A DNA stretch of 64,000 nt from Bifidobacterium sp. ESL0790 (GTDB taxonomy: Bacteria; Actinomycetota; Actinomycetes; Actinomycetales; Bifidobacteriaceae): NCBI RefSeq assembly GCF_029395435.1, contig NZ_CP113915.1:1984001-2048000 (forward strand). The letters are read 5' to 3'. The translations under genes and the position numbers were made by a program. The notes beneath the pieces are model-generated. The model made no database searches. It was given only the letters and a program-made list of their open reading frames with translations, and was not told where the DNA came from. Shown piece after piece: positions 8,665 to 17,098 of the stretch; the first letter of the stretch is position 1; every line of letters starts with the position of its first letter.

Positions 8665-10908
8665 CTAGCAGCCACTGCGGCGGCGAATGGCGAACACCAT
8701 GATCGCACCCACCGCAAGCGCCCCAAGCCCGATGCCCGCAAAGACCAGCACCGTGGCTCCGGTATGCGCCAGACTCTCCGATTGCGGCCCGGGACCATCG
8801 CTGACGGTGACCGTCTCCTCACGCACGCCGACCTCGTGGGCCGTGAGCACATCACCTTGTGGCGAGACCACAGCGGCTTGCCAATAGACCTCACCGGGCT
8901 TATCGACCTGCACGTCCGGACTTGAGACCTCGGAGCCCGAGTGCCTCGAGGGCACGCTGACGCGCCTGGCGTCCATGATCTTGCGGCCACTGCCGGCCGG
9001 GGCTCCCTTGGACACCGGTTCGTAGGCCGTGAACTCCACGTAGGAGCCGACGGGCAGATCGCCGGTGACCCTAGCGACGTCATGGAAGGTGTCGCCGACG
9101 TTAACCGCGCTCTTGTCGACATGGGTGGTGATCATCGGCAATTCCTGCGGCGAGAAGCCCTCGACGCGGGTGCGCTCCCAAGCGTCGTCGTAGTCGCTGG
9201 CGGCGGGCTTCACCCGGTCATCGCCGCCGAAGCGCCAGACGAACACATACCATCCATGATCCTGCGCCACGATGTTGACCGGGGCGCCATGGGCGTCCAG
9301 AACCCCGCCGCCCACGCGAATCGTGCCGTTCTTCGCAGGGAAATCCCATGTGCCGACGAGACGGTGATTGGCGTCCGGAGCCGGAGCGGCCTTGCCCTGC
9401 GGCCGGTATTGCGCGTCATCCTGCTGGCCATCGGCGCTGCCGGCCCACCAGACGTCCACCTGCGCCAAGGGCTGGTCAGGCCTGAACCCATAGTTCTGGT
9501 TGCCTTGGAAGCTCCCGTGGTCCTCGGGAAAGCCGGAGACGGTGATGGTGTCGCTCAGTTCGGAGCCGATGCTGGCCGAATGCTCGGTGACGCTGGACTG
9601 CACCTCGATCCTGAACCTGTTGGAATTGGTCTCGTTGGGTTCCAAGAAGGATGAGACCGAGTCGCCTTTGAGATACTCCTTGGCCTCCTCGCTCTGCTTG
9701 TCGCGTTCGAAGGCCCACACCCAAGTGCCGAAACCTCCCGCCGGGGCGCGATACTGCTGCGATCCGCCGGCAGTGGTGGTGGCCGTGGCCCTCACCGTCT
9801 GCCCGGGCCCCGTGAACTCGGCCTGTCCGTAAGCCGTGGGCTCGTGGCCGCTGGCGGCGAGACAGTTGAGGAAGGTGTCGGAGGCATTCGAGCCTTGGGC
9901 CGCCGTCACCTCTCCGCGAAGCTCGTCAGGACGCAAGCCCGCGAAATACCAGCCCGAAGCCGTCAGCTTCATATCGGGCACCCAGTAGTTGTCGTCACCA
10001 ATGAGCGTGGAGGTCAGGTCGTCGGAGACCGGCTGCCCGTCGTTGACCACCTTGGCGGCGACGGAGCTCAAGATATCCGGCTTGAAATCCTTGCGTACCT
10101 TGAACTCGATCGACCCGGCGTCGGTACGCACGTCGTTGCCGATTCGGGCGTAATCCTGACCGCTGTAGATCATGTCGAGCGTCTTGCGGTCGTAGGTGAC
10201 GGAGGCGGTCACGTCGCCTTTGTCGGTCGCCTTCCAGCCCAACGTCACGGGCTGCGAGGCGGAGACTCCGCTCACCTCGTCGCTGCCGTTGTCGAAGACG
10301 GCGGGCCCGTTGAGCCGCACATGGAAGGTGACGCCCGCGATGGGCAGGCCCGAGTCATCCTCAATCGCGACGTTGACGGACCCTTTTCTGATGCCCTGAA
10401 GATAGGACTGGCCGATGTCGGCCCCGCCCGGGGTGTTCCTGCCGGCCTCGTCCCACAGCTCGTTGACGCGACCCGCCAGGTCGGGGTACTGCCCCATGAT
10501 GATGTCCTTATGCTGGCCCCAAACCCCGAGATTGTGGTCCAAATAGTCGTGGGCGAGCACGCCGATGGCCGCCTGCGTGCGCTGGTCCGAATCGCTGTAG
10601 CGCCCCATGAGCCAAGAGAGGCGTCGCGCTTTGACGCTGTCGGGGAAAGCGACGATGTTGTTGATGTCGTGATTGGCCGGCGCGCCCGCCTCGATGCAAT
10701 AATATTTTCGTCCTTGGGAGTCCTTGTTGAGCACCCCGATGCGCATCGGGCTCCCGTCGAACCGATAACTCAGATAGGTGTCCCTGCCCGTCCATTCAAG
10801 CGTGTCTGCCTGCGCCGTGCCCACGCCCGCCACACCAACGGCCACGCTTGTCGCTATCATCGCCATCGCGCCGAGCACGGCGGTCAGGCGTCTCTTCCAT
10901 ACTTTCAT
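8665..10908 (-). CDS. Thioester-domain surface adhesin with LAHTG sortase signal
   Basis: A 747-residue secreted, wall-anchored protein. The ATG at 10908 was chosen because AAAGGA lies eight bases upstream and a typical signal peptide follows at once (MKVWKRRLTAVLGAMAMIA, cleavage near AQA-DT). Residues about 40-160 look like a TQXA/thioester domain: Cys71 in KYYCIEAG and Gln112 in DQRTQAAIG are placed as in domains that form an internal Cys-Gln thioester for covalent host attachment. Several Ig-like or Cna-B-like segments follow. The C terminus has LAHTG at about residue 712, a hydrophobic helix and RRR, the class-E sortase pattern. The role as adhesin is inferred from these domains. Confidence 0.85.
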   Translation of the reverse strand: MKVWKRRLTAVLGAMAMIATSVAVGVAGVGTAQADTLEWTGRDTYLSYRFDGSPMRIGVLNKDSQGRKYYCIEAGAPANHDINNIVAFPDSVKARRLSWLMGRYSDSDQRTQAAIGVLAHDYLDHNLGVWGQHKDIIMGQYPDLAGRVNELWDEAGRNTPGGADIGQSYLQGIRKGSVNVAIEDDSGLPIAGVTFHVRLNGPAVFDNGSDEVSGVSASQPVTLGWKATDKGDVTASVTYDRKTLDMIYSGQDYARIGNDVRTDAGSIEFKVRKDFKPDILSSVAAKVVNDGQPVSDDLTSTLIGDDNYWVPDMKLTASGWYFAGLRPDELRGEVTAAQGSNASDTFLNCLAASGHEPTAYGQAEFTGPGQTVRATATTTAGGSQQYRAPAGGFGTWVWAFERDKQSEEAKEYLKGDSVSSFLEPNETNSNRFRIEVQSSVTEHSASIGSELSDTITVSGFPEDHGSFQGNQNYGFRPDQPLAQVDVWWAGSADGQQDDAQYRPQGKAAPAPDANHRLVGTWDFPAKNGTIRVGGGVLDAHGAPVNIVAQDHGWYVFVWRFGGDDRVKPAASDYDDAWERTRVEGFSPQELPMITTHVDKSAVNVGDTFHDVARVTGDLPVGSYVEFTAYEPVSKGAPAGSGRKIMDARRVSVPSRHSGSEVSSPDVQVDKPGEVYWQAAVVSPQGDVLTAHEVGVREETVTVSDGPGPQSESLAHTGATVLVFAGIGLGALAVGAIMVFAIRRRSGC

Positions 10909-11031
10909 CGCTGCATCCTTTCCGTTCCTCCCTCCCGATTTCGAGCGGGTAGACAACAGGATGGCCCTTTTCGGATGCCTAGCGAAGGAATTTCAGGTAC
11001 TGTGGTCGAACGGTCGGGGTCTCCGGCGTGT

Positions 11032-11142
11032 TGTGGATAACTCCGTTTCACTTATCCACATTTCGCCGTTTTGAAGACCTTCACACCGAATTTATCCACA
11101 GAGTTATCGACTTTTCAAAAAATCCCTCCGAAGTTATCCACA
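11032..11142. promoter_or_regulatory. Cluster of four perfect DnaA boxes
   Basis: The 9-mer TTATCCACA, the consensus DnaA box, occurs exactly at 11052-11060, 11092-11100 and 11134-11142 and as its complement at 11032-11040. A near match (TTATCGACT) lies at 11104. The cluster occupies the divergent gap between the thioester adhesin and glgE. No dnaA, dnaN, rpmH or other origin neighbour is present, so a secondary DnaA-binding locus or DnaA-regulated promoter is more likely than oriC. Confidence 0.8.
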
Positions 11143-11263
11143 AATTTCGCGTATGTCCAGAAGATTGACGAAAACGACCATCACGCTCCCCTACAATGAA
11201 GACACGATGCCGGGCCGGGCAAGGCGGTTCGGCACTTGGAAACACTACCGAGCGGAGGCACAG

Positions 11264-13360
11264 ATGAACACAACGAAGGCCATCGAAGAACCAGCCACGC
11301 CCAGTTTCCCCATCACCAAGCCCGACCAGTTCGGCCGCATCGTCATCCTCTCCGCGACGCCGAATGAGGAATGCGGGACGTTCCCGGCACGCGTCGAGCT
11401 GGGCGAAGTGTTCAAGGTAAGCGCGCAGATCTTCATCGAGGGCCGCAGCAGGACGAGAGCCACGGCGGTGCTGCACGGGCCGGATGGGAAAGTGCGTCGA
11501 GTCAAGGCGATGGCTTATGTCAATCCCGGGCTTGACTTGTGGACCGTGGACCTGGCCGCCGGTGAGGCCAGCAACGTGAGGCCTTGGGAACCTGAGTTCG
11601 CCGAGGTCGCCGAACAGCTCGGCGAATGGACGGTGGCGCTTGAGGGCTGGGAGGACATCTACGCCTCGTGGCTCGCCGACGCGCGTATCAAGGTTGAAGT
11701 CGGTGACGACGTCGACAACATCCTCACCACGGGCTCGGCACTCTTCGCACGCTGGGCGCGGACGAAGGACGCCAAGCTCGATGACGCCGAAAAATCGACT
11801 TTGCTCAACGTCTCGCGAACGCTTGGCGACGCGGATATCGACGCTGGCGAGCGCCTGAAAGCCGCGGACAATCCAGCCATTGAGGCGCTGCATCTGGAGC
11901 ACCCGCTGCGCGACGGGCTCACGTCGAGTGACCCGCTGCGATTCCGCGTCGAACGGCCGAAGTCGAGTTTCACCGCGTGGTACCAGTTCTTCCCGCGTTC
12001 CGAAGGCGCGAAACGCGATCCGGCGACCGGCAGAATCACGCAGGGCACCCTCACCACCGCCTTGAGCGGACTCGACCGCGCGGCCGCCGAGGGATTCGAC
12101 GTGGTGTATGTGCCGCCCATCTTTCCCATCGGCGTGACCAACCGCAAGGGCCGCGACAACGCGCTGGTGGCCGGGCCCGACGACCCGGGCTCACCATTCG
12201 GCATCGGCGCTAAAGCCGGCGGACACGACACCGTCGACCCATTGCTTGGAGACATGGACGACTTCAAGACGTTCTGCGACCATGCCCACAAGCTCGGCCT
12301 CGAGGTCGCGTTGGACTTCGCGTTGCAATGCTCGCCCGACCACCCGTGGGTGCGCGAGCATCCGGATTGGTTCCGTCACAAGCCCGACGGCACCATCGCC
12401 TTCGCGGAGAACCCGCCGAAGAAATACCAAGACATCTATCCCATCGATTTCAACATCGACATGCCCGGCATCGAGCGCGAGACCGAGCGAGTCATGGACC
12501 TCTGGATCAACGAGGGCGTCACGATGTTCCGCATCGACAACCCCCACACGAAGCCGGTGCGTTTCTGGCAGGACGTCATCAAAGCCGTGCAGACCCGGCA
12601 CCCCGAGACGCTCTTTCTGGCGGAGGCGTTCACCCGCCCGGCCATCATGCAGGCGCTGAGCCTGGCCGGATTCACGCAATCGCACTGCTACTTCCCCTGG
12701 CGCAACACCAAGGACGAGCTCACCGAATACCTGCAGACCACCAACGGCGACAAGGCCTATTACCAGCACAACACGTTCTGGCCCACCACACCCGACATCC
12801 TCACCGATTACCTGCGCGACAACGGTGCGGAAGGCCATAAGGTGCGCGCCGTGCTGGCCGCGATGGGCTCACCCTCGTGGGGCATCTACAACGGCTATGA
12901 GCTGGTGGAGAACCGGCAGCAGGAGGGCCACGAGGAACAGGCAGACAACGAGAAATACGAGATCAAGGTGCGCGATTGGAGCCAGGCCGAGCGCTATGGC
13001 ATCGCCGATCTGCTCACCCAGCTCAACCACATCCGCCGCGAGCACCCGAGCTGCCGTAGCTACCACGACCTGGTGATGCTCTGGACCAGCGACCCGAACG
13101 TCGTCGCCTTCGCGCGCCACACGCCGGCCGACCTCAACGAATCCAAAACGGACGACACCGTCATCGTCGTGGTGAATCTCGATTGCCAGGCCGCCCACAC
13201 CTCGGAGGTCAATTTCGACCCCGCATTGCTCGGCCTGCCACGGGACAAATCTTTCACCGTCCACGACGAACTCGGAGGCGGCGACTTCATCTGGACGAGC
13301 AACAACAAACTCACGCTCGACCCCGCCAATCGCCCCGCCTATATCCTCACCGTTGCATAA
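11264..13360 (+). CDS. glgE: Alpha-1,4-glucan:maltose-1-phosphate maltosyltransferase
   Basis: A GH13 enzyme of 698 residues that extends alpha-glucan chains with maltosyl units from maltose 1-phosphate. The ATG at 11264 follows GGAGG with normal spacing; an upstream in-frame ATG at 11153 lacks one. An N-terminal beta domain (about 30-150) precedes a helical insert and the catalytic barrel. The nucleophile is Asp425 in FRIDNPHTKP and the acid is Glu454 in FLAEAF. GlgE markers such as YVPPIFPIG, GSPFGIG and YYQHNTFWPTTPD are present. The maltokinase, trehalose synthase and GlgB partners are not in this window. DnaA boxes lie upstream and a DUF3800-like gene follows by four bases. Confidence 0.95.
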   Translation: MNTTKAIEEPATPSFPITKPDQFGRIVILSATPNEECGTFPARVELGEVFKVSAQIFIEGRSRTRATAVLHGPDGKVRRVKAMAYVNPGLDLWTVDLAAGEASNVRPWEPEFAEVAEQLGEWTVALEGWEDIYASWLADARIKVEVGDDVDNILTTGSALFARWARTKDAKLDDAEKSTLLNVSRTLGDADIDAGERLKAADNPAIEALHLEHPLRDGLTSSDPLRFRVERPKSSFTAWYQFFPRSEGAKRDPATGRITQGTLTTALSGLDRAAAEGFDVVYVPPIFPIGVTNRKGRDNALVAGPDDPGSPFGIGAKAGGHDTVDPLLGDMDDFKTFCDHAHKLGLEVALDFALQCSPDHPWVREHPDWFRHKPDGTIAFAENPPKKYQDIYPIDFNIDMPGIERETERVMDLWINEGVTMFRIDNPHTKPVRFWQDVIKAVQTRHPETLFLAEAFTRPAIMQALSLAGFTQSHCYFPWRNTKDELTEYLQTTNGDKAYYQHNTFWPTTPDILTDYLRDNGAEGHKVRAVLAAMGSPSWGIYNGYELVENRQQEGHEEQADNEKYEIKVRDWSQAERYGIADLLTQLNHIRREHPSCRSYHDLVMLWTSDPNVVAFARHTPADLNESKTDDTVIVVVNLDCQAAHTSEVNFDPALLGLPRDKSFTVHDELGGGDFIWTSNNKLTLDPANRPAYILTVA

Positions 13361-13364
13361 AATT

Positions 13365-13934
13365 ATGGCTATAAATCCGCTAGCTTGGTGCGACGAGAGC
13401 ATCGTCAAGGAGCACGGGTCTACATCGTCTCGATATCTTATCGGTGCAAGCCTTTGCGGCCTTGATGAAAAAACAATCAGAACATTCTTCATCAAAGAAC
13501 ATCTTGTAAAACGAACCAAAGCTCACTGGCATGATATGACCCTGCCAGAACGAAGAAAATCAATCGCATTCATTGATGGTTTGAATCTGGTGCATATCGT
13601 CGCTTCAGTCGAATTTACTTCTGGCATCACCCGGCCCGAACGTGCCCGCAGAAGGTGTCTCGAACACTTACTTCCCGTTCTTGAACAAGATTACTCAGTC
13701 GCTCAAGTCTTTATGGAAGGTCGCACCAAACAACAAAACAATGCCGAAATCACATTCATTCAGGGACTCAGATCGCGAGGATTTTTCAGAGTTTTGCGCT
13801 ATGACCTGATGCCAGGGTCGCAAGATGCCAGACTTTGGATTCCCGATCAGATACTCGGAGCGGTAGGAAGTGCAGACAGGTCACTTTTTCACCCGCAAAA
13901 CGTCATCAGACTACCCACTACCAGCATCATTTAA
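13365..13934 (+). CDS. DUF3800-like protein
   Basis: A 189-residue protein that starts four bases after the glgE stop and has no clear ribosome-binding site. A GTG/ATG at 13353 is an alternative start. It shows the DUF3800 pattern: an early acidic motif CDES (Asp10, Glu11), then YLIGASL, a central WHDMTLPERR segment, and a C-terminal DARLWIPDQILGAV that matches the usual D-x6-7-Q-hydrophobic-A/G-G end motif. This family is thought to have an RNase H-like fold and often sits in defence or mobile contexts; its function is unproven. Codon use is visibly AT-richer than in glgE, consistent with acquisition. A structured RNA candidate follows within 55 bases. Confidence 0.68.
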   Translation: MAINPLAWCDESIVKEHGSTSSRYLIGASLCGLDEKTIRTFFIKEHLVKRTKAHWHDMTLPERRKSIAFIDGLNLVHIVASVEFTSGITRPERARRRCLEHLLPVLEQDYSVAQVFMEGRTKQQNNAEITFIQGLRSRGFFRVLRYDLMPGSQDARLWIPDQILGAVGSADRSLFHPQNVIRLPTTSII

Positions 13935-13978
13935 TTCATAATGTCACTTGATAAAGTAGAAAAATCCACAAAAGTATC

Positions 13979-14076
13979 TATAATGGGACTATCGCCTACC
14001 TCCGAGGAGGCAAGGAAGTGGAAGCCGGATTGCCCGTGTTGCACGGGGACCGGTTTCCGCGTTTTTACCAGTTTTT
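13979..14076 (+). ncRNA. Candidate structured small RNA after the DUF3800-like gene
   Basis: A perfect -10 box TATAAT (13979-13984) is followed by two hairpins. The first is at 13994-14011 (GCCT, bulged A, CC paired with GGAGGC, small loop). The second is at 14020-14058: GGAAGCCGG pairs with CCGGTTTCC over nine pairs including one G-U, then a 4x2 internal loop, then CCCGTG/CACGGG with a 3-base loop. Two U-runs follow at 14062-14066 and 14072-14076. This looks like an autonomous transcript of about 75-85 nt with its own terminator. Structured RNA motifs linked to DUF3800 genes have been reported by comparative genomics; whether this is one of them I cannot test. Confidence 0.55.
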
Positions 14077-14144
14077 CTTTATGATTCGGCATGGATATGC
14101 GCTAAGCTAGAGGGCGAATAATCAATCCTTATTAAGGAGCAAAC

Positions 14145-14636
14145 ATGGCAGAGACATTCAACGTCCTCGTCGAGATCCCGCGCGGGTCGAAGAACAAGTA
14201 TGAGATGGACGAGGAGACCGGCCGCATCAAGCTCGACCGCACCCTCTTCACCGCGATGGGCTACCCGGATGACTACGGCTACATCGAGGACACCCTGGGC
14301 GAGGACGGCGACCCGCTCGACGCGCTCGTGATGATCCCGAACTCGGTGTTCCCGGGCTGCGAGATCAAGTGCCGCGCCGTGGCGCTCTACCACATGGAGG
14401 ACGAAGAGGGCGGCGACGACAAGGTGCTGTGCGTGCCCGCCGACGTGCGCTTCGACGACATCAAGGATGTCGACGACGTCAACGACTACCACAAGGCCGA
14501 AATCAAGCACTTCTTCGAGCAGTACAAGGCCCTGGAGCCTGGCAAGGAAGTCATGCCCGGCGATTACTGGACCGGCGCCGAAGAGGCCGAGAAGCAAATC
14601 GTGGCCGCCCGCGAGCGCCTCGCCGCCAAGAAGTGA
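14145..14636 (+). CDS. ppa: Inorganic pyrophosphatase
   Basis: A family I soluble pyrophosphatase of 163 residues that hydrolyses PPi to phosphate and so drives biosynthetic reactions. The signature EDGDPLDALVMIP supplies the metal-binding aspartates. FTAMGYPDDYGYIEDT and YKALEPGKEV are also typical. The start is set by AAGGAG seven bases before the ATG. It is monocistronic, with a terminator about 80 bases downstream. Confidence 0.97.
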   Translation: MAETFNVLVEIPRGSKNKYEMDEETGRIKLDRTLFTAMGYPDDYGYIEDTLGEDGDPLDALVMIPNSVFPGCEIKCRAVALYHMEDEEGGDDKVLCVPADVRFDDIKDVDDVNDYHKAEIKHFFEQYKALEPGKEVMPGDYWTGAEEAEKQIVAARERLAAKK

Positions 14637-14715
14637 GCAATCGCTCACGTTGAAGATCGACCGGCTGTCGAGTTGATAACCATCAGCCAATAGCCATTCG
14701 ACATTCTTCATCAAC

Positions 14716-14754
14716 GAAACCGGAACGTGCGTCATGCATCGTCCCGGTTTTCGT
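14716..14754 (+). terminator. Rho-independent terminator after ppa
   Basis: Arms GAAACCGGAAC and GTCCCGGTTTTC with a 13-base loop, ending in a short T-rich stretch (TTTTCGTTT). Confidence 0.7.
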
Positions 14755-14805
14755 TTGCCGTATTCGCAGACCGCCAAACCGCCGAACGAGACATCGGCCC
14801 AGTAC

Positions 14806-15023
14806 TATACTGAATTCAACAATTGTGGCATGCGAACGGTATTCACATCGGGAATTCAAAGCCGGAACAGTAAGGAGTTGCCGGCAGTTCTCAATGCCGA
14901 AACACAAGGCGTAGGCGGGCGACCGTCGAGGCCCATCCGCGTGCGACATGCGCTGGCAGCGAATCGACGTTGCCGTTCCCGAAATCGCGTTGCGGATGAA
15001 CACGAAAGTGCAAACGCAAGCTT
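14806..15023 (+). promoter_or_regulatory. Promoter and long 5' leader of mntP
   Basis: A -10-like TATACT (14806-14811) opens a leader of about 205 bases with no gene before the mntP ATG. The leader contains a GGAGTTG segment followed by the hairpin CCGGCA/TGCCG and then GAAACACAAGGCG. This vaguely recalls the order of elements in the manganese-sensing yybP-ykoY riboswitch (GGGGAGUAG, hairpin, AAACA). The second conserved loop of that riboswitch is not recognisable, so I call only a candidate regulatory leader. Confidence 0.35.
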
Positions 15024-15593
15024 ATGATCGTCGAAATTCTGCTTATCGCCGTGTCCGTGTCGATGGACGCCTTCGCCATCGCCATCGGCAAGGGTCTGGC
15101 CACCAAACACGTCAAGCCGGTCAATGCCATCAAGACCGCGCTCTGGTTCGGTGGATTCCAAGCGCTGTTTCCGATTCTGGGTTATTTCTTCGCATCACTG
15201 TTCGGGCGTTACGTCGAGGCCGTCGACCATTGGATTATTTTCGGATTGCTCGCGCTTATCGGTGGCAATATGATTCGCGAGGCGTTCGGCGAACCCGAGG
15301 AGGACGCCAAGGAGACCGCGCAATTCGACTGGCGCCACATGGCACCGCTGGCCGTCGCCTGCAGCATCGATGCCTTCGCGGTCGGTGTCAGCTTCCAGTT
15401 CATGCCGCTCAATATCTGGGGCGCGGCCACCATCATCGGTATCATCACCGGCGCCTTCTCCATCGCGGGCCTCTACCTTGGCCACGTCATCGGCGTGAAA
15501 TGGCAGCAGACCGCCCAGATCATCGGCGGTATCGTCCTCATCCTCATCGGCCTGAAAACCCTGCTGGAACACCTCGGCATCATCGCCTGGTAG
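15024..15593 (+). CDS. mntP: Manganese efflux pump MntP
   Basis: A 189-residue inner-membrane exporter with six helices arranged as two related halves. Each half carries the family motif with a membrane-embedded aspartate: SVSMDAFAIAIGKG near the N terminus and CSIDAFAVGVSFQ in the second half. It exports Mn2+ and so limits manganese toxicity. No clear ribosome-binding site precedes the ATG, which could fit translational control by the long leader. Confidence 0.93.
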   Translation: MIVEILLIAVSVSMDAFAIAIGKGLATKHVKPVNAIKTALWFGGFQALFPILGYFFASLFGRYVEAVDHWIIFGLLALIGGNMIREAFGEPEEDAKETAQFDWRHMAPLAVACSIDAFAVGVSFQFMPLNIWGAATIIGIITGAFSIAGLYLGHVIGVKWQQTAQIIGGIVLILIGLKTLLEHLGIIAW

Positions 15594-15901
15594 TTAAGTT
15601 ATTCGACCATAACGGTGACCTGCCCATTCACAGCGAGCAAACGTCCAAATCCATTTCGGCACAGCTCCGAAGACATGGCATATTCAAAAATGTGTTCGCT
15701 GATATACCGAACCAGCAGGGAACGGAATTCCAACCGGAATAGAGTTTCCCTGCTGCAAATATATTCCTCACGACAATTTGCCAGTCACCAGAATCATTGA
15801 TATTTCAACGTTGTGCGATTCTCAAGCAAAACACGACATAGCACCGAAGAACAATCACGGCATATACAAGCGTTCCGTGCTATGAATCGCCACGATAACC
15901 A
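15594..15901. other. Intergenic region, nothing recognised
   Basis: About 308 bases between the convergent mntP and membrane-protein genes. It is AT-richer than its surroundings, and I see no strong terminator hairpin, repeat or small gene. Confidence 0.4.
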
Positions 15902-16837
15902 TCAGCCAACGAAAACAAGCAGCGCGACCAACGCCAGGAACACAACCAAACCGCCGTACATAATCGGTGCAAGACCAATGCCAATCCATGAGTAACGCCG
16001 GCGCTCATCAGCGCTCCAATGCGGAACGACCTCACTGCGATCAGGCTGACTCACCCTATTGTAATCACACCACCAGCGCACCGAAGCACAAGCCAACGCC
16101 ACCAACAGCGCCAGAACGACGATGACGATAATCGTCACTATACCGATTTGAGCGGTGCCGGCAACCTTCGCGTCCTTCAAATCCCCCGAGAAATAACGCA
16201 GCAGCACCGGAAGGAACACCCATCCGGAAGCGGCAACCAGGGCAACGTTAATCATCAAACTTTCCGAAAGGGAAAGCACCATATTCGTGCGTTCACGGCG
16301 CAGCATCTGATGAAGGAATCCCAAAATAGCGAAAACGGTAAGCGCCACCAACAGCGCACCTGCCCAAAGCGTGCAGACATGAAGCAGGCTGCCGGTAGAA
16401 ACCTCCTCGAATCGGCCAACATGCGCCCGATGGTTGCCGCTGGTTTCGCCGGTTCTGGGCAGCAAATCCAAGAGCACCATCTGCGTGCCGCCAATCATCA
16501 GCTCACCGCCGACGATACCGATGATCCTGTCGACAATCGAACCGCGCATAGGCCAGAAAATAATACCGAACACCATCATCTGCGCGATGAGTTCCGCAAT
16601 CGTGAGTTGCACCTGGCCGTCGACAAAGCAGGAGGCCACAAGCATGACGGCAATGACGACATAGACGCAAACCTCAAGCAGCACAATGTGTTTGGCCGAG
16701 CGACCGGAACCACCCTGCCCGGCACCAACACCGACAACACCCGAGCCAGAGCCGGCGCCGGCCACGTCCACGCTGGAGCCGGACGACGAGCCAACCGCTT
16801 GCCGTCCTTCGGCGCCTTGATCCACCCCAGCGTCCAT
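15902..16837 (-). CDS. Multi-pass membrane protein of unknown function
   Basis: A 311-residue protein. The ATG at 16837 is preceded by TTGGAG at suitable spacing; an in-frame GTG at 17023 is a weaker start. After a Gly/Ser/Ala-rich N-terminal segment of about 50 residues there are seven or so hydrophobic helices in pairs, with short charged loops (for example FWPMRGSIVDRI, LRRERTN, SADERRRYSW). I do not recognise the family, and the neighbours (mntP, glnR) give no firm clue. Confidence 0.7.
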   Translation of the reverse strand: MDAGVDQGAEGRQAVGSSSGSSVDVAGAGSGSGVVGVGAGQGGSGRSAKHIVLLEVCVYVVIAVMLVASCFVDGQVQLTIAELIAQMMVFGIIFWPMRGSIVDRIIGIVGGELMIGGTQMVLLDLLPRTGETSGNHRAHVGRFEEVSTGSLLHVCTLWAGALLVALTVFAILGFLHQMLRRERTNMVLSLSESLMINVALVAASGWVFLPVLLRYFSGDLKDAKVAGTAQIGIVTIIVIVVLALLVALACASVRWWCDYNRVSQPDRSEVVPHWSADERRRYSWIGIGLAPIMYGGLVVFLALVALLVFVG

Positions 16838-17098
16838 ATTGTGAGCTCCAATCTCGAATGAGGGAATTGCCCTCACACCGCCCGTTTTGGCCGCAGCACA
16901 GGCGTTCCCAGCAACATTACCAAGCTCCGGGAGCGTCGAGCGTAACACAGCCGACACAATCCGGGCTTTCCATAGCAATATATGGTAGCCGCAAGTGTCC
17001 ACAACCAGCAGGTAAAATGGCACACAATCGGCGAGGGCCAGGCTGGCGCGAGTTCCGCCTCGGGCAACAACCTGCGCCCATCATGGGAAGGGGGCTCA

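Noticed and set aside
11032-11142. Chromosomal origin oriC
   Set aside because: Despite four DnaA boxes, none of the usual origin genes (dnaA, dnaN, recF, gyrB, rpmH, rnpA) is in the window and no AT-rich unwinding block is clear.
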